Shown: piece after piece, positions 14,987-25,293 of the stretch | Numbering within the stretch: position 1 is the stretch's first letter | How the letters are laid out: each line of letters begins with the position of its first letter | DNA from: an uncultured Holophagaceae bacterium | GTDB taxonomy: Bacteria > Acidobacteriota > Holophagae > Holophagales > Holophagaceae | Length of the DNA: 64,000 nucleotides | NCBI GenBank assembly: GCA_903913215.1 | Contig: CAIWKE010000008.1 | Location: forward strand, 62,001-126,000 | Direction: 5' to 3' | Translations under genes and position numbers: made by a program | The notes under the pieces: generated by a model | What the model was told of the DNA's origin: nothing | Seen by the model: the letters and a program-made list of their open reading frames with translations, nothing else | Database searches by the model: none

Positions 14987-15001
14987 CTCACTCTCCGCCA
15001 G
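14987..15001 (+). other. attR of element B: tRNA-Ser 3' end repeat
   Basis: CTCACTCTCCGCCAG is identical to 7581-7595. Upstream bases (GGTTCCGGCGGA) do not continue the tRNA, so only the acceptor end is duplicated here. It is followed at once by a strong terminator, as for a genuine tRNA end. Confidence 0.7.
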
Positions 15002-15004
15002 AAG

Positions 15005-15027
15005 AAGCCGCCCAAGGGCGGCTTTTT
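15005..15027 (+). terminator. Intrinsic terminator after the element B attachment site
   Basis: AAGCCGCCC-AA-GGGCGGCTT followed by TTT. Probably the native terminator of the tRNA-Ser gene before integration. Confidence 0.85.
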
Positions 15028-15034
15028 CATTGGC

Positions 15035-15055
15035 GCGGAGAGTTAGGGATTCGAA
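15035..15055 (-). repeat. Inverted tRNA-Ser 3'-end scar
   Basis: The reverse complement reads TTCGAATCCCTAACTCTCCGC, 20 of 21 identical to the tRNA-Ser end at 7572-7592. It lacks the CCA and the rest of a tRNA. Possibly an attachment scar of another element in the opposite orientation. Confidence 0.5.
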
Positions 15056-15237
15056 GGAAGGGACGCCGCGCAGCGGTGGCCCTGGAGGGAATCCCGACCT
15101 TCAACCTGCGTCACCCCGAACGGAGCCCCGTGGCTGTCGGAGAGGGAGGATTTGCTGCGACCTGTGACCCGAAGCCAGCCTCCAGTCCCTATCTACACAC
15201 TGCTGACCCCAGGCTGGTGCGGTCTTGCGGCAGAAGC

Positions 15238-16497
15238 TCAGGCGTCCAGCTTCCGGGGAAATGCTGGGTGGTGCTCTCGGATGCAGTCGGGGCAGATGCC
15301 ATGGCTGAAGCGGGCATCGGAGTTGTCGGAGATGTACTTCTCCATCTGCTCCCAGGATTCCTGTTTGTTGTTGATCTTCTTGCAGTGCATGCAGATGGAG
15401 ATGATGCCCTCCAGGCGCTTTGTGCGCGCCAGGGTGGCCTCCAATTCCTCTTTCTGTTGAGCCAACAAGGCCCGGGCCGCTTCCCGTTGGCCGGCCTCCA
15501 GAGCCCTGCGGTGCCATCCGCGTTGGATCGCGATGGCGGCGATGATGGTCATGCCCAGAAAGGTCAGCACGAAGGCCGTCAGTTTCCAGGCTTCGAGGCG
15601 CCACTCCGAGAGGTAATCCCCGGTCGCGAGCCCCACGGTGATGAACAGCGGGCGAGGCAGGCCGAGCCGGCGCACCGAGATGGTCCGCTCCAGGCCATCG
15701 AGGGTGCTGAAGGTGGTGTAGGTGTGGGTGGCCAGGCCCCCCTCAAGGACCTGGCTCAGGTGGCTGGATGAGACTTTGCGCCCCACCCACGGGCCTGCGT
15801 CAGTGCCTGCAGGGTAGCGAGCGATCAGGGTCGCATCCGAGTCGACCAGGGCCATGGTGCCTCGCTGCCCAATGTCAAAGCTCGCGAAGCCCCTGGTGAG
15901 GTGCTCGATGGTGACGCCGGTGTAGACCAGTCCGGCGAAGCCTCCGCCCGGTCGGTTGATCCGGCGAGCCAAGACCACCATCCATTGCCCGGAGATCCCC
16001 CCGACCAGGGGCCTGGAAAGCACCAGTCCCGCGCCGGGGTCGCCCTGCAATTGGTGGAAGTAGTCCCGGTGGGCCAGGCTCGTGGTGGTGGCTGCCAGGG
16101 CCTGGGGGCCGTAGATGGCATTCCCACTGGCGTCCGTGGCGCGGAAGACCGCCAGCTCCGGCAAGCGGGCGTGCTCCCGGACGATGAAGCGGCTGAGGGC
16201 CGCCTGTTGGATCCCACCCGCAGCCAGTTCCCGCTCGGCCTCGTCCACCACGGCCAGCATGGCGATATCAACCTTGGCCACGATGCCAGTGATGTTCTCA
16301 TCCAGGATCTTCGCGAGGTTCTGCGAGGAATTGGTCGCCTGGTCGACCACGTGGATGCGGCTCCGGTGCAGGGAATACCAACAGATTGCCGCCACCAGGA
16401 CATTGAGGAGGACAACTCCCGCCACGAGCCGGGTTCGGAAGGCGGTGGCAGGGCTCGGTTGGGGGCTTTTCGATGGCTGGGCGTTCTGCGCGGGCAT
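15238..16497 (-). CDS. Cache-type membrane sensor with C-terminal Cys domain
   Basis: 419 aa from the ATG at 16497 (the frame stays open to 16647, without a better ribosome site). TM1 is LVAGVVLLNVLVAAICW, followed by an extracytoplasmic dCache-like region of about 240 aa, then TM2 LTAFVLTFLGMTIIAAIAI. A short coiled coil precedes the C-terminal block GIISICMHCKKINNKQESWE ... FSHGICPDC. That block, with C-x2-C and C-P-x-C, is also in the response regulator at 40500 and probably binds a metal. It has no kinase, GGDEF or MCP domain, so the Cys block is probably the output. It is downstream of the MCP gene. Confidence 0.75.
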   Translation of the reverse strand: MPAQNAQPSKSPQPSPATAFRTRLVAGVVLLNVLVAAICWYSLHRSRIHVVDQATNSSQNLAKILDENITGIVAKVDIAMLAVVDEAERELAAGGIQQAALSRFIVREHARLPELAVFRATDASGNAIYGPQALAATTTSLAHRDYFHQLQGDPGAGLVLSRPLVGGISGQWMVVLARRINRPGGGFAGLVYTGVTIEHLTRGFASFDIGQRGTMALVDSDATLIARYPAGTDAGPWVGRKVSSSHLSQVLEGGLATHTYTTFSTLDGLERTISVRRLGLPRPLFITVGLATGDYLSEWRLEAWKLTAFVLTFLGMTIIAAIAIQRGWHRRALEAGQREAARALLAQQKEELEATLARTKRLEGIISICMHCKKINNKQESWEQMEKYISDNSDARFSHGICPDCIREHHPAFPRKLDA

Positions 16498-16700
16498 CCG
16501 GGGCTCATGGATTGGGGGTCGTGGCGTCGGGGCAAGCCCTGCTTCCACAGCGATCTTTCGGGTATCGGTTCGTTGGGCTTTATTTAGCGCAGGCCTGGAG
16601 GAAGGATTCAAACCTTTGAGGCCTGGCGCGGACCTAGGAAGGCGCACCGGCGCGGCTGCGCTGAACGCAGCGGAACAGACCTTCTTATCCTGGCGTTTCC

Positions 16701-18257
16701 TCAGACCTTGAACCGAGCCACCAGGTCGTCCAGTTGGATCGCCAGGAGCCGGACTTCCTCGACTGTTCCTGTGGAGTCCCGGATGGTGGTGACCATCTGA
16801 TCCATGGCGGTGGCATTCTGCTCGGCGATCGCGCTCAGACTGCCCATATTGGTCACCACCGAGTGGCGCCCCTGATTCTGGGCTACGCTCTGGTTCTCGA
16901 CGGCGGCCAACCGCTCTGAGGAGGAGCTGATGGCGCTCTGGATGCTCTCAAGGGCCCCGCCGGCGCTGTTGACCATGCGCGTGCCATCGGTGATCGCCCG
17001 ATTGGAGGTCTGAATCAGGAGGGTGATCTCCTTGGCGGCCCTGGCACTGCGATCCGCCAGTTTGCGGACCTCCTCGGCCACCACGGCGAAGCCCCTGCCA
17101 TGTTCGCCAGCCTTGGCGGCCTCGATGGCGGCATTTAGCGATAGCAGGTTGGTCTGATTGGCGATCTCGGTGATGACCGTGAGGATGTTGCCGATCTGCT
17201 TGGAGTTCTGGGTGATGGCCTGCATGCCCGCGATGGCGCCGCCAATGGAGGACCCACCCGTGGCGGCGGCGTTCTGAGCCTCCCGGAAGAGCTGGAGGGT
17301 AGCGGCCACGTCGGCATTGACTTCCTGGGACCCCCGGGCAATCACCTGGATGGTACTGGTGCTCTCAGCCACGCTGGTCTTCTGGTGCTCGGCGGAGCGG
17401 GCCAGCCCCAGAGCTGCCTGGTGCATCTCACCCATGCCTGAGGACACCCGCTGGGAGCCCGTTGAGATGGTCTGGGAGATGCCAGAGACCTGCTTCACAA
17501 TGTGCTGAATGTTGTCCACGAAGTGGTTGAAGTGGCGGGCCATGCGGGCCAGTTCGTCCTCGCCGGTGGGATTGAGGCGGAGCGTCAGGTCGCCCTCCCC
17601 CTCAGCGATGTCCCGCATCCGCCCCTCGATCACTTCCAGCGGCTCAAGAATCCGCTGGGTCATGTACCGCATCCCCAGTGCTCCAGCCCCACCCACCAGC
17701 AGCCCCAGCAGGCCCAGGATCAGCATCTTCAGGTTGCGCTCTCGGCGGGCGGGTGAAGGGTCCAGGACAGCCACCACCGCCGCCACCTGGTTCCCGCCTT
17801 CCAGGTGGAAGACCTGGCCGATGGGCATGAGCCCCCCCACCTCGGGAATGGCCAGGAGACCATCGCTGGATGGGGCGGGAGGCAGGACGCTCACGATGGC
17901 GGACAGGTCCACGGCAGCCTCGTCGGGCTTGTGCGAGTAGGCGAACAGTTTCCAGGTCTTGGAGGGCTCGTCCCAGGTGCAGGCCAGGAAGCGCTGGATC
18001 GAGGCATCGTGGATGTTGTTCAGCTCCTTCTCGGTGTTCTGCACGTCGTTGTAGCCGAGCCAGGTCTTGATGGACTCCGCCATGGACGCCACGGACTTGG
18101 AGCCCGACTCCTTCAGGGAGGAAGACAGCATGTGGCCGATCAGCAGGCCCGCCGACAGGGTCATGGCCACTGACAGCACCAGCGCGAGCAGGAGTGAGCC
18201 ACCAAAGAATCGGCGGCGGAGGGACCAGTGGCGCCACATCAGGGTTACATTCTGCAT
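16701..18257 (-). CDS. Methyl-accepting chemotaxis protein
   Basis: 518 aa. TM1 about 19-41, periplasmic sensor about 42-177 (a single-Cache-sized loop), TM2 178-196, HAMP about 197-250, then the signalling domain. The highly conserved hairpin tip [20 protein letters not shown] is followed by [19 protein letters not shown], identical to the MCP consensus. There is no CheB/CheR-binding pentapeptide at the C-terminus (ends DLVARFKV). It is encoded 96 nt downstream of the CBS-PAS hybrid kinase and upstream of the Cache-Cys sensor. The ligand is unknown. Confidence 0.95.
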   Translation of the reverse strand: MQNVTLMWRHWSLRRRFFGGSLLLALVLSVAMTLSAGLLIGHMLSSSLKESGSKSVASMAESIKTWLGYNDVQNTEKELNNIHDASIQRFLACTWDEPSKTWKLFAYSHKPDEAAVDLSAIVSVLPPAPSSDGLLAIPEVGGLMPIGQVFHLEGGNQVAAVVAVLDPSPARRERNLKMLILGLLGLLVGGAGALGMRYMTQRILEPLEVIEGRMRDIAEGEGDLTLRLNPTGEDELARMARHFNHFVDNIQHIVKQVSGISQTISTGSQRVSSGMGEMHQAALGLARSAEHQKTSVAESTSTIQVIARGSQEVNADVAATLQLFREAQNAAATGGSSIGGAIAGMQAITQNSKQIGNILTVITEIANQTNLLSLNAAIEAAKAGEHGRGFAVVAEEVRKLADRSARAAKEITLLIQTSNRAITDGTRMVNSAGGALESIQSAISSSSERLAAVENQSVAQNQGRHSVVTNMGSLSAIAEQNATAMDQMVTTIRDSTGTVEEVRLLAIQLDDLVARFKV

Positions 18258-18353
18258 ACTGCTACATCGACCACTTGCCCGGGGCCGAGGTGCCCTTTGT
18301 GTAAACTTGGCGTAACCCTTTCTCGAAGGAACCCTCCTTCATGGAATGACCGG

Positions 18354-20429
<2,076 letters not shown>

Positions 20430-20465
20430 GACCCGAGGGCCCAGGCGTAACGCCTCGGTAACGAT

Positions 20466-21212
20466 TCAGGGTCGCCGCCAGCGTCGGACCTGGTCCACGA
20501 TCCAGGGGCCGTCATCCAAGGGCAGGTCGTGGCCCGCGAAGGGGTGCACCCCGCGGTGGCAGCGCCAGCGCCGGGCGATCTCGTGGGAGCAGTGGGGATC
20601 CACCAGCTGGTCCCCCGCCCCCACCAGCACCAGGGTCGGGACCGGTGCCTGCCAGGGGGCCACGTACCGAGCCGAGGCCAGCAGCTGACGGAGGGCGTTT
20701 GTCATGGCCACCGGATGACTGCGGCGCAGCTCGGCCCAGGCCTGGATCAACGGTGCATGGGCCTCGGGGGGCAGGCTGCTGGTGAGACGGAACACGAGCC
20801 GCTCCCGCTCCAGAGCCGTGGGGCTGAGAAGGATCCGGAGCAGGCTGGGCCAGGCCCTGGGCTGCAGGCGCTGCAGGAGGGGACTGAAGGCCCCGAAGCT
20901 GGTGTTGATGAGCACACAGGCATCGACCTCCTGGGGCCAGGCCTCGGCCCAGGCCGTGGCCACCATGCCCCCCAGAGAGAGGGCCAGCAGGTGGTAGGGG
21001 GGCTGGCGGCCCAGGCGGGCGGCCTCTGCATGGCAGTGGGCGGCCAGTTCCCGAACGGTCGTGGGACTAGGTTCGGCATGGCGGACCCCGTTCCCCGGCA
21101 GCTCCAGGGCCACCACCCGCATCTCTGGATAGGCGGCCTGCAGGAGCTTCGGGAAGTCCCCCCAGTGCTGAGCCTCCCGCGTCAGCCCGCGCAGCAGGAT
21201 CCAGGTGCTCAT
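20466..21212 (-). CDS. Alpha/beta hydrolase
   Basis: 248 aa. The ATG at 21212 overlaps the stop of the upstream peptidase (ATGA), with GGAGGGGG as ribosome site, so translation is coupled. HLLALSLGGMVA carries the nucleophile elbow (S in SLGG), VLVGAGDQLVDP the acid and FAGHDLPLDDG the His. ELPGNG near residue 45 is the usual oxyanion-strand region. The BioH/carboxylesterase-like fold is clear but the substrate is unknown. Its pairing with the M14-type peptidase suggests action on the same type of peptide or ester. Confidence 0.85.
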   Translation of the reverse strand: MSTWILLRGLTREAQHWGDFPKLLQAAYPEMRVVALELPGNGVRHAEPSPTTVRELAAHCHAEAARLGRQPPYHLLALSLGGMVATAWAEAWPQEVDACVLINTSFGAFSPLLQRLQPRAWPSLLRILLSPTALERERLVFRLTSSLPPEAHAPLIQAWAELRRSHPVAMTNALRQLLASARYVAPWQAPVPTLVLVGAGDQLVDPHCSHEIARRWRCHRGVHPFAGHDLPLDDGPWIVDQVRRWRRP

Positions 21213-22240
21213 GTGGCCCCCTCCAATGCCAGCTCGGGATACCACTGGGTCAGGGCCAGGCGCCGCTGTCCGTCCCGTTCCGGGCCCATGGGCAGCCAGC
21301 GCGCGTGGCTGCTGGCGGCCCGCACGAGGAACTCCAGCAGGGGCAGGTGCCGCCGCAGCACCCGCTGCTGACGGTGCTCGATGAGGGGGTTGAAGAGACC
21401 CAGGCGCGAGAAGAACTGGCGGGGGTTCTTCTTCACCCAGGTCCAGGAGCCCATTTCCAGGGTAAGGGGCAGGAACACTCGTTCAGCCGTTCCCTGCGAG
21501 CGCAGGTACAGGTGGTCCCAGAGGTCCCCGTGGGCAAGGTATTGGCCGCTCTGGGGCTCAAAGACGTAGCGGTAGTTGCACAGGGTCTCTTCCAGCAGGT
21601 CCTTGAGGGCATGGACCTCCGCCAGGTGTCCGAAGGGCCTGCGGGTGTGGGCGAAGGGGAACCAGATCCGATCATGGATACCAAAACCCGAATGGCAGTC
21701 CACCATCAGGCTGAAGCGGCGGGGTTCGAACTCCGTAGCCACCAGATCCGCGATGGCCCGGTTCTCCACTTCCATGGGCTGCCCTTCCCAACCGCGGAAC
21801 CAGGGCAGTTGGGGGCTGAGCCGCTGGCCGCCCACCAGCCAGGGCACCCGCTCCACGGAATCCACGGGCGCGTTGCGCATGAGGTCCACGCCGCTGGGAT
21901 TGGCCCGGGTGCCGCGCCATAGCCCGCCTGGGTTCACCAGGGGCACAAAGACCAAGCGCACGGCTTCCAGCTGGCGGTTCAAGGTGGTGTCCCACTTCAG
22001 GCGGGTGGCCAGATTGCGCAGGTAGGCCAGCACCACCTCGGCGCCGATGCGCTCCAGGCCATGAAAGCCACCGAAGAAGCCCACGGCGGGCAGGGCCGGA
22101 TCCGGGTTGCCGAGGGTCACCACCTGGACCGGCAGGGTCTGCCCCTGGCAAGTCACCTGACAGAGGGTCCGCGCTTCCAGCTGGGTTCCCCCGATGTCGA
22201 TGATCCTGTTCAACTCGTCGAGGTACGGCAGGGGCTCCAT
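21209..22240 (-). CDS. M14-type zinc carboxypeptidase
   Basis: 343 aa from the ATG at 22240 (a GTG at 22300 is in frame but spaced too close to its AGGA). Zinc ligands are visible as GFHGLERIG (HxxE) and DCHSGFG (second His); LTLEMGSWTW near the end supplies the catalytic Glu. NPSGVDLMRN is the substrate-binding Arg block. The composition is that of the succinylglutamate desuccinylase/aspartoacylase and carboxypeptidase group. No signal peptide, so cytosolic. It forms an operon with the alpha/beta hydrolase. Confidence 0.85.
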   Translation of the reverse strand: MEPLPYLDELNRIIDIGGTQLEARTLCQVTCQGQTLPVQVVTLGNPDPALPAVGFFGGFHGLERIGAEVVLAYLRNLATRLKWDTTLNRQLEAVRLVFVPLVNPGGLWRGTRANPSGVDLMRNAPVDSVERVPWLVGGQRLSPQLPWFRGWEGQPMEVENRAIADLVATEFEPRRFSLMVDCHSGFGIHDRIWFPFAHTRRPFGHLAEVHALKDLLEETLCNYRYVFEPQSGQYLAHGDLWDHLYLRSQGTAERVFLPLTLEMGSWTWVKKNPRQFFSRLGLFNPLIEHRQQRVLRRHLPLLEFLVRAASSHARWLPMGPERDGQRRLALTQWYPELALEGAT

Positions 22241-22426
22241 GAGCCGATTATGCAGAGCCTGCGCACAGGTATGGGGGATCGACGTGGCCTTCGTGTCCAC
22301 ATTCCTGAGAAGTTGGCGGCCCGTTACGGACTTGTCACAGCCGCGACACGCCGGGCGCCGGCCCGGGCCCTACTGTGGCTCTCATCCCCCCGGATGCATC
22401 CCTGCGTCCCCATCGCCGGAGGCCCT

Positions 22427-22558
22427 ATGCGCACGCATTCCGCACGCCCCCTGTTCCTTTCCGGCGCGGCCATCGGCGGGGCCATCCTCTGGGGCTGCGC
22501 GGAATTCATCGCCCTCCAGTGGTGCCGACTCTGCGAGCGGCTCCACGCGCGCTCATGA
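22427..22558 (+). CDS. Small single-pass membrane protein, 43 aa
   Basis: ATG at 22427 with GGAGG 5 nt upstream. The sequence has a basic start (RTHSARP), a hydrophobic segment LFLSGAAIGGAILWGCAEF and then IALQWCRLCERLHARS. The pattern LWGxxEFxALQxxRL recurs in short, unannotated membrane proteins of other Gram-negatives, as far as I recall. It stands between divergent M14 peptidase and convergent iron-sulfur genes. No function known. Confidence 0.5.
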   Translation: MRTHSARPLFLSGAAIGGAILWGCAEFIALQWCRLCERLHARS

Positions 22559-22620
22559 CCGGCTCCAGGCGCTGAACCGTACCGGGCAGCGTTACGAGAT
22601 TGGGCTCCTCCGCTCACGTC

Positions 22621-23904
22621 TCAGTGCCCCGCCAGCAGCCGGTCCAGGTAGCGGGACTTGAGCTGCTCCGAGGCCAGGACCTGCTTGAGGGGAGGCAGCT
22701 TCAGGACGGCGCCCAGGATGGCGGCGGCGGCCCGGTGGCCATGGGTGGACTGGCCGTCCACCAGCAGCTCCGCCAGCTTGCCCCGCTCAAGGGCCATGAC
22801 CACCGTGCGGTGGACGGTGTTGACGGGTGTCAGCACCCGTGAGGGACGGGGCTTCATGCGGATGGCCTCCTTGGCACAGACCCGCACGCACACGCCGCAG
22901 CCCAGGCAGCGGTCTTCATTCAGCTGGGCGGTGCGCGCCACGCGGCGCTGAGGGTCATGGGCGCTCACGAGCCCCAGGGCCTCCACCGGACAGGCGTCCA
23001 GGCACTTGCCGCAGCCGTTGCAGCGGTCACTGTCCACCTCGGGCAGGTAGTTGGTGGTGTGCACGGGCTTCATGAAGGCGAAGCGCCGCGCCGCGATCAG
23101 GGCCTCGCAGCAGCACCCGCAGCAGTTGCAGATGAAGCTCACCTGCTCCCGGACATTCTCACCGAACTGCACCAGCCCCCGCTCCCGAGCCTGGGCCAGC
23201 AGGTCCAGACACTCCGGAGCGTCCACCCGCCGGGCCACCTGGTGCCGCGTGAGGGAGTCAGCACAGCTGCCGAAGGTCATGCAGATGTCCTTGGGGGCGT
23301 CGCAGGCCCGGTCCTTGCGGGCCATCTTGTGGCGGCAGTAGCAGGTGCTGATGCCGATGGCCTTGGCGGAGCGCACCACCTCACTGGCCCGCTCGTAGTC
23401 CAGGACCACCAGGGCGTCCCTGGCTGGCAGGGCCGTCTCGTCCACAAAGACACGCCCCAGCTGGGTCTGCCCCGTGGTGAAGAGCTCCCGGCAGAAGTCC
23501 TCCTCGACGTTGATGTAGTCGTAATAGAGCTCCGCCAGGGCCTGCTGATCCGCATCGCCCCGCACCCGCATCATCGAGAACTCGAAGAAGCCCGCCATGG
23601 GGGGCGGCAACACGTAGCGGGTCTCATCACCGTCCGGGTAGTCCAGCAGCATGGCCCGGTCCGCGAGGGCGTCCAGCACCTGGCGGGCCCGCGCCTCGGG
23701 CAGGCCCCAGACCGCCGCGGCTCGGCGGGCGGTGAAGGGCCGGATCGGCACCTGGGCCAGCAGCCCGGCCTCCTCCTCGCTCACCAGGAGCCGGAGGATC
23801 TGGAACAGGCGCTCCGAAGGCGGCGCCCCCTGTGGCGAGCGGTTGAGCCGCTCCACCAGTCGGTCGTAGGTGCCCTGGCCGGGGCCTAGCATCACTTTGC
23901 CCAT
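22621..23904 (-). CDS. 4Fe-4S cluster protein with N-terminal helical domain
   Basis: 427 aa. Two typical ferredoxin motifs, CNGCGKCLDACP and CLGCGVCVRVCA, are at about 305 and 345. Before them are further Cys groups: STCYCRHK, DICMTFGSCAD and FICNCCGCCCEA, the last a rare run of closely packed cysteines. The N-terminal 130 residues are winged-helix-like (RRAAAVWGLPEARARQVLD). The protein lacks membrane segments. Such proteins are found in anaerobes next to redox enzymes, but here no oxidoreductase partner is encoded. It may transfer electrons or sense redox state. It is divergent from the universal stress protein gene. Confidence 0.8.
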   Translation of the reverse strand: MGKVMLGPGQGTYDRLVERLNRSPQGAPPSERLFQILRLLVSEEEAGLLAQVPIRPFTARRAAAVWGLPEARARQVLDALADRAMLLDYPDGDETRYVLPPPMAGFFEFSMMRVRGDADQQALAELYYDYINVEEDFCRELFTTGQTQLGRVFVDETALPARDALVVLDYERASEVVRSAKAIGISTCYCRHKMARKDRACDAPKDICMTFGSCADSLTRHQVARRVDAPECLDLLAQARERGLVQFGENVREQVSFICNCCGCCCEALIAARRFAFMKPVHTTNYLPEVDSDRCNGCGKCLDACPVEALGLVSAHDPQRRVARTAQLNEDRCLGCGVCVRVCAKEAIRMKPRPSRVLTPVNTVHRTVVMALERGKLAELLVDGQSTHGHRAAAAILGAVLKLPPLKQVLASEQLKSRYLDRLLAGH

Positions 23905-24025
23905 GGGGATCCTCGTTTGTTGGTGCCAGAGGAAGGAAATTGGAAGGAATCGACAAAAGCATTGGGCCGGGGGATGGAAGCGTCAAGCCATTGGACCTAC
24001 ATTGAGGACGGAAGCGAGGTGTCCC

Positions 24026-24448
24026 ATGTTCAAGCGGGTCATTGTCGCCATCGACTTCTCGGAGAACAGCCGGCGCGCCCTGGACCGGGCGGCTGGCTGG
24101 GCCCGCCAGCTCAAGGTGCCCCTCACGGTCATCCATGTCGTCGAGGGGCCCAGCCTGACGGCCTACTCGGCCTACGCCCCCATGGGCGACCCGTCCTGGT
24201 TCGTGGATGCCCAACCCAACGCGAGCCTGATCATGGACACCTGGCTCGCACCCTATCCGGAGGCCAGGGGCATCCTCCTCGCCGGATCTCCCGCCGAGCA
24301 GATCATCGGCGCGGCGGACCCCGAGACCCTGCTCGTCATCGGCCAGGTGGGGCACAGCGTCCTGGAGCACCTGCTGTCCGGGTCCACGGCCACCAAGCTG
24401 GTCCGCCACGCCCCCTGCGATGTCCTCGTGGTGCGCAACGGGAGCTAG
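24026..24448 (+). CDS. Universal stress protein (UspA family)
   Basis: 140 aa from the ATG at 24026; upstream in-frame codons are not protein-like. The UspA fold is evident: FKRVIVAIDFSENSRRALDR at the N-terminus and the ATP-binding signature GQVGHSVLEHLLSGSTA (G-x2-G-x9-G-S) before HAPCDVLVV. It therefore probably binds ATP. It is divergent from the iron-sulfur protein, so both may be part of a stress or redox response. Its tail overlaps the convergent PAP2 gene by 4 nt. Confidence 0.92.
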   Translation: MFKRVIVAIDFSENSRRALDRAAGWARQLKVPLTVIHVVEGPSLTAYSAYAPMGDPSWFVDAQPNASLIMDTWLAPYPEARGILLAGSPAEQIIGAADPETLLVIGQVGHSVLEHLLSGSTATKLVRHAPCDVLVVRNGS

Positions 24449-25293
24449 CTGTCAGGCAGCCGCCCCATAAGCCGCGAGGCGTGGGGCGCCAGCAGCCACG
24501 TGAGCGGAACCAGGACCGCGCCGGCCAGGACGTCCACCACATAGTGGGCAGAGATGTAGACCGCAGCGAAGATGATGGCCAGCGCCCAGAGGGCCAGGAG
24601 CGGCACCAGCCGCGGGAACGGCCGGGCGGCCAGCACCACCGCCAGCAGCGAGAGCTGGGTGTGGCCGCTGGGGAAGGCGTCGAGGGTGGTGCGCTCCGCG
24701 TGGTGGAGGAAGGCCCGGACCCCTGCGGCCAGGGGCCCGCCCCCCAGCTGGGTGGCTTCCAGAACCTGGGGGATCCGCGGCCCTTCCGCCGGGCACAGAA
24801 AGTAGCCCAGGAAGGATAGGTAGAAGCCCAGCAGCAGGGTGAACGCCATCGGCTCGAACCGGGCGGCGTCGAGGCGAACCCTCGCCAGGATGGCCACCGT
24901 CAGGGGCAGGAAGTAGAAGCTGGCGTAGGCCAGGTAGACCAGATCCGTGAAGGCGGAGGGACGGCCGAAGGCGCCGCGCCAGCGGAGTGCGAGGTCGCCC
25001 AGCCAGCGTGCGTCCGCTTGGGCCAGGAGGGCATCAAAGCGCAGGGGATTCACGGCGGCGACCAGGGGCTGCAGCAGCAGGAAGGTTCCCAGCACCGCGA
25101 CCACTGGCGCGAAGTCCCGGAGCACACCGAGTGCCCCCTTCCCGGGAGCCCCGGTCAGGAGCGCCTGCGCGAGAAGCATGCTGGCCAGCGTGAGGGCGGA
25201 CGGACCCCAGCCCCCGGGCCGCGCCAGGCAGTCCAGGCAAAGCAGGATTGCGAGGACCGTGAGGGTCAGCCGCTCCGAGGGTCGGGGGCTCAT
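24445..25293 (-). CDS. PAP2-superfamily membrane phosphatase/transferase
   Basis: 282 aa; ATG at 25293 overlaps the upstream stop (ATGA). Five or six membrane segments. The PAP2 motifs DAFPSGHTQ and YISAHYVVDVLAG are present with both His residues; CPAEGPR replaces the usual KxxxxxxRP block, as in AUR1-like PAP2 proteins. The substrate is probably a lipid phosphate or a phosphoinositol-type headgroup. Encoded in operon with an E2-type acyltransferase-like protein. Confidence 0.85.
   Translation of the reverse strand: MSPRPSERLTLTVLAILLCLDCLARPGGWGPSALTLASMLLAQALLTGAPGKGALGVLRDFAPVVAVLGTFLLLQPLVAAVNPLRFDALLAQADARWLGDLALRWRGAFGRPSAFTDLVYLAYASFYFLPLTVAILARVRLDAARFEPMAFTLLLGFYLSFLGYFLCPAEGPRIPQVLEATQLGGGPLAAGVRAFLHHAERTTLDAFPSGHTQLSLLAVVLAARPFPRLVPLLALWALAIIFAAVYISAHYVVDVLAGAVLVPLTWLLAPHASRLMGRLPDS

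Larger units (their letters stand above)
7595..15000. mobile_element. Integrative element B, about 7.4 kb, tandem with A
   Basis: Bounded by CTCACTCTCCGCCAG at 7581-7595 and again at 14987-15001, both copies of a tRNA-Ser 3' end in the same orientation. Inside are a P4-type integrase at the right end, an AlpA/Xis-like gene, a coupled replication operon and small cargo genes, nearly all on the minus strand. There are no capsid, tail, packaging or conjugation genes. It resembles a satellite or small self-replicating integrative element that sits in tandem with element A at the same tRNA locus. Confidence 0.75.

Noticed and set aside
15238-16647. Longer 469-aa version of the Cache-Cys sensor
   Set aside because: The first 50 residues are not protein-like for a membrane sensor and have no ribosome site; the ATG at 16497 was preferred.
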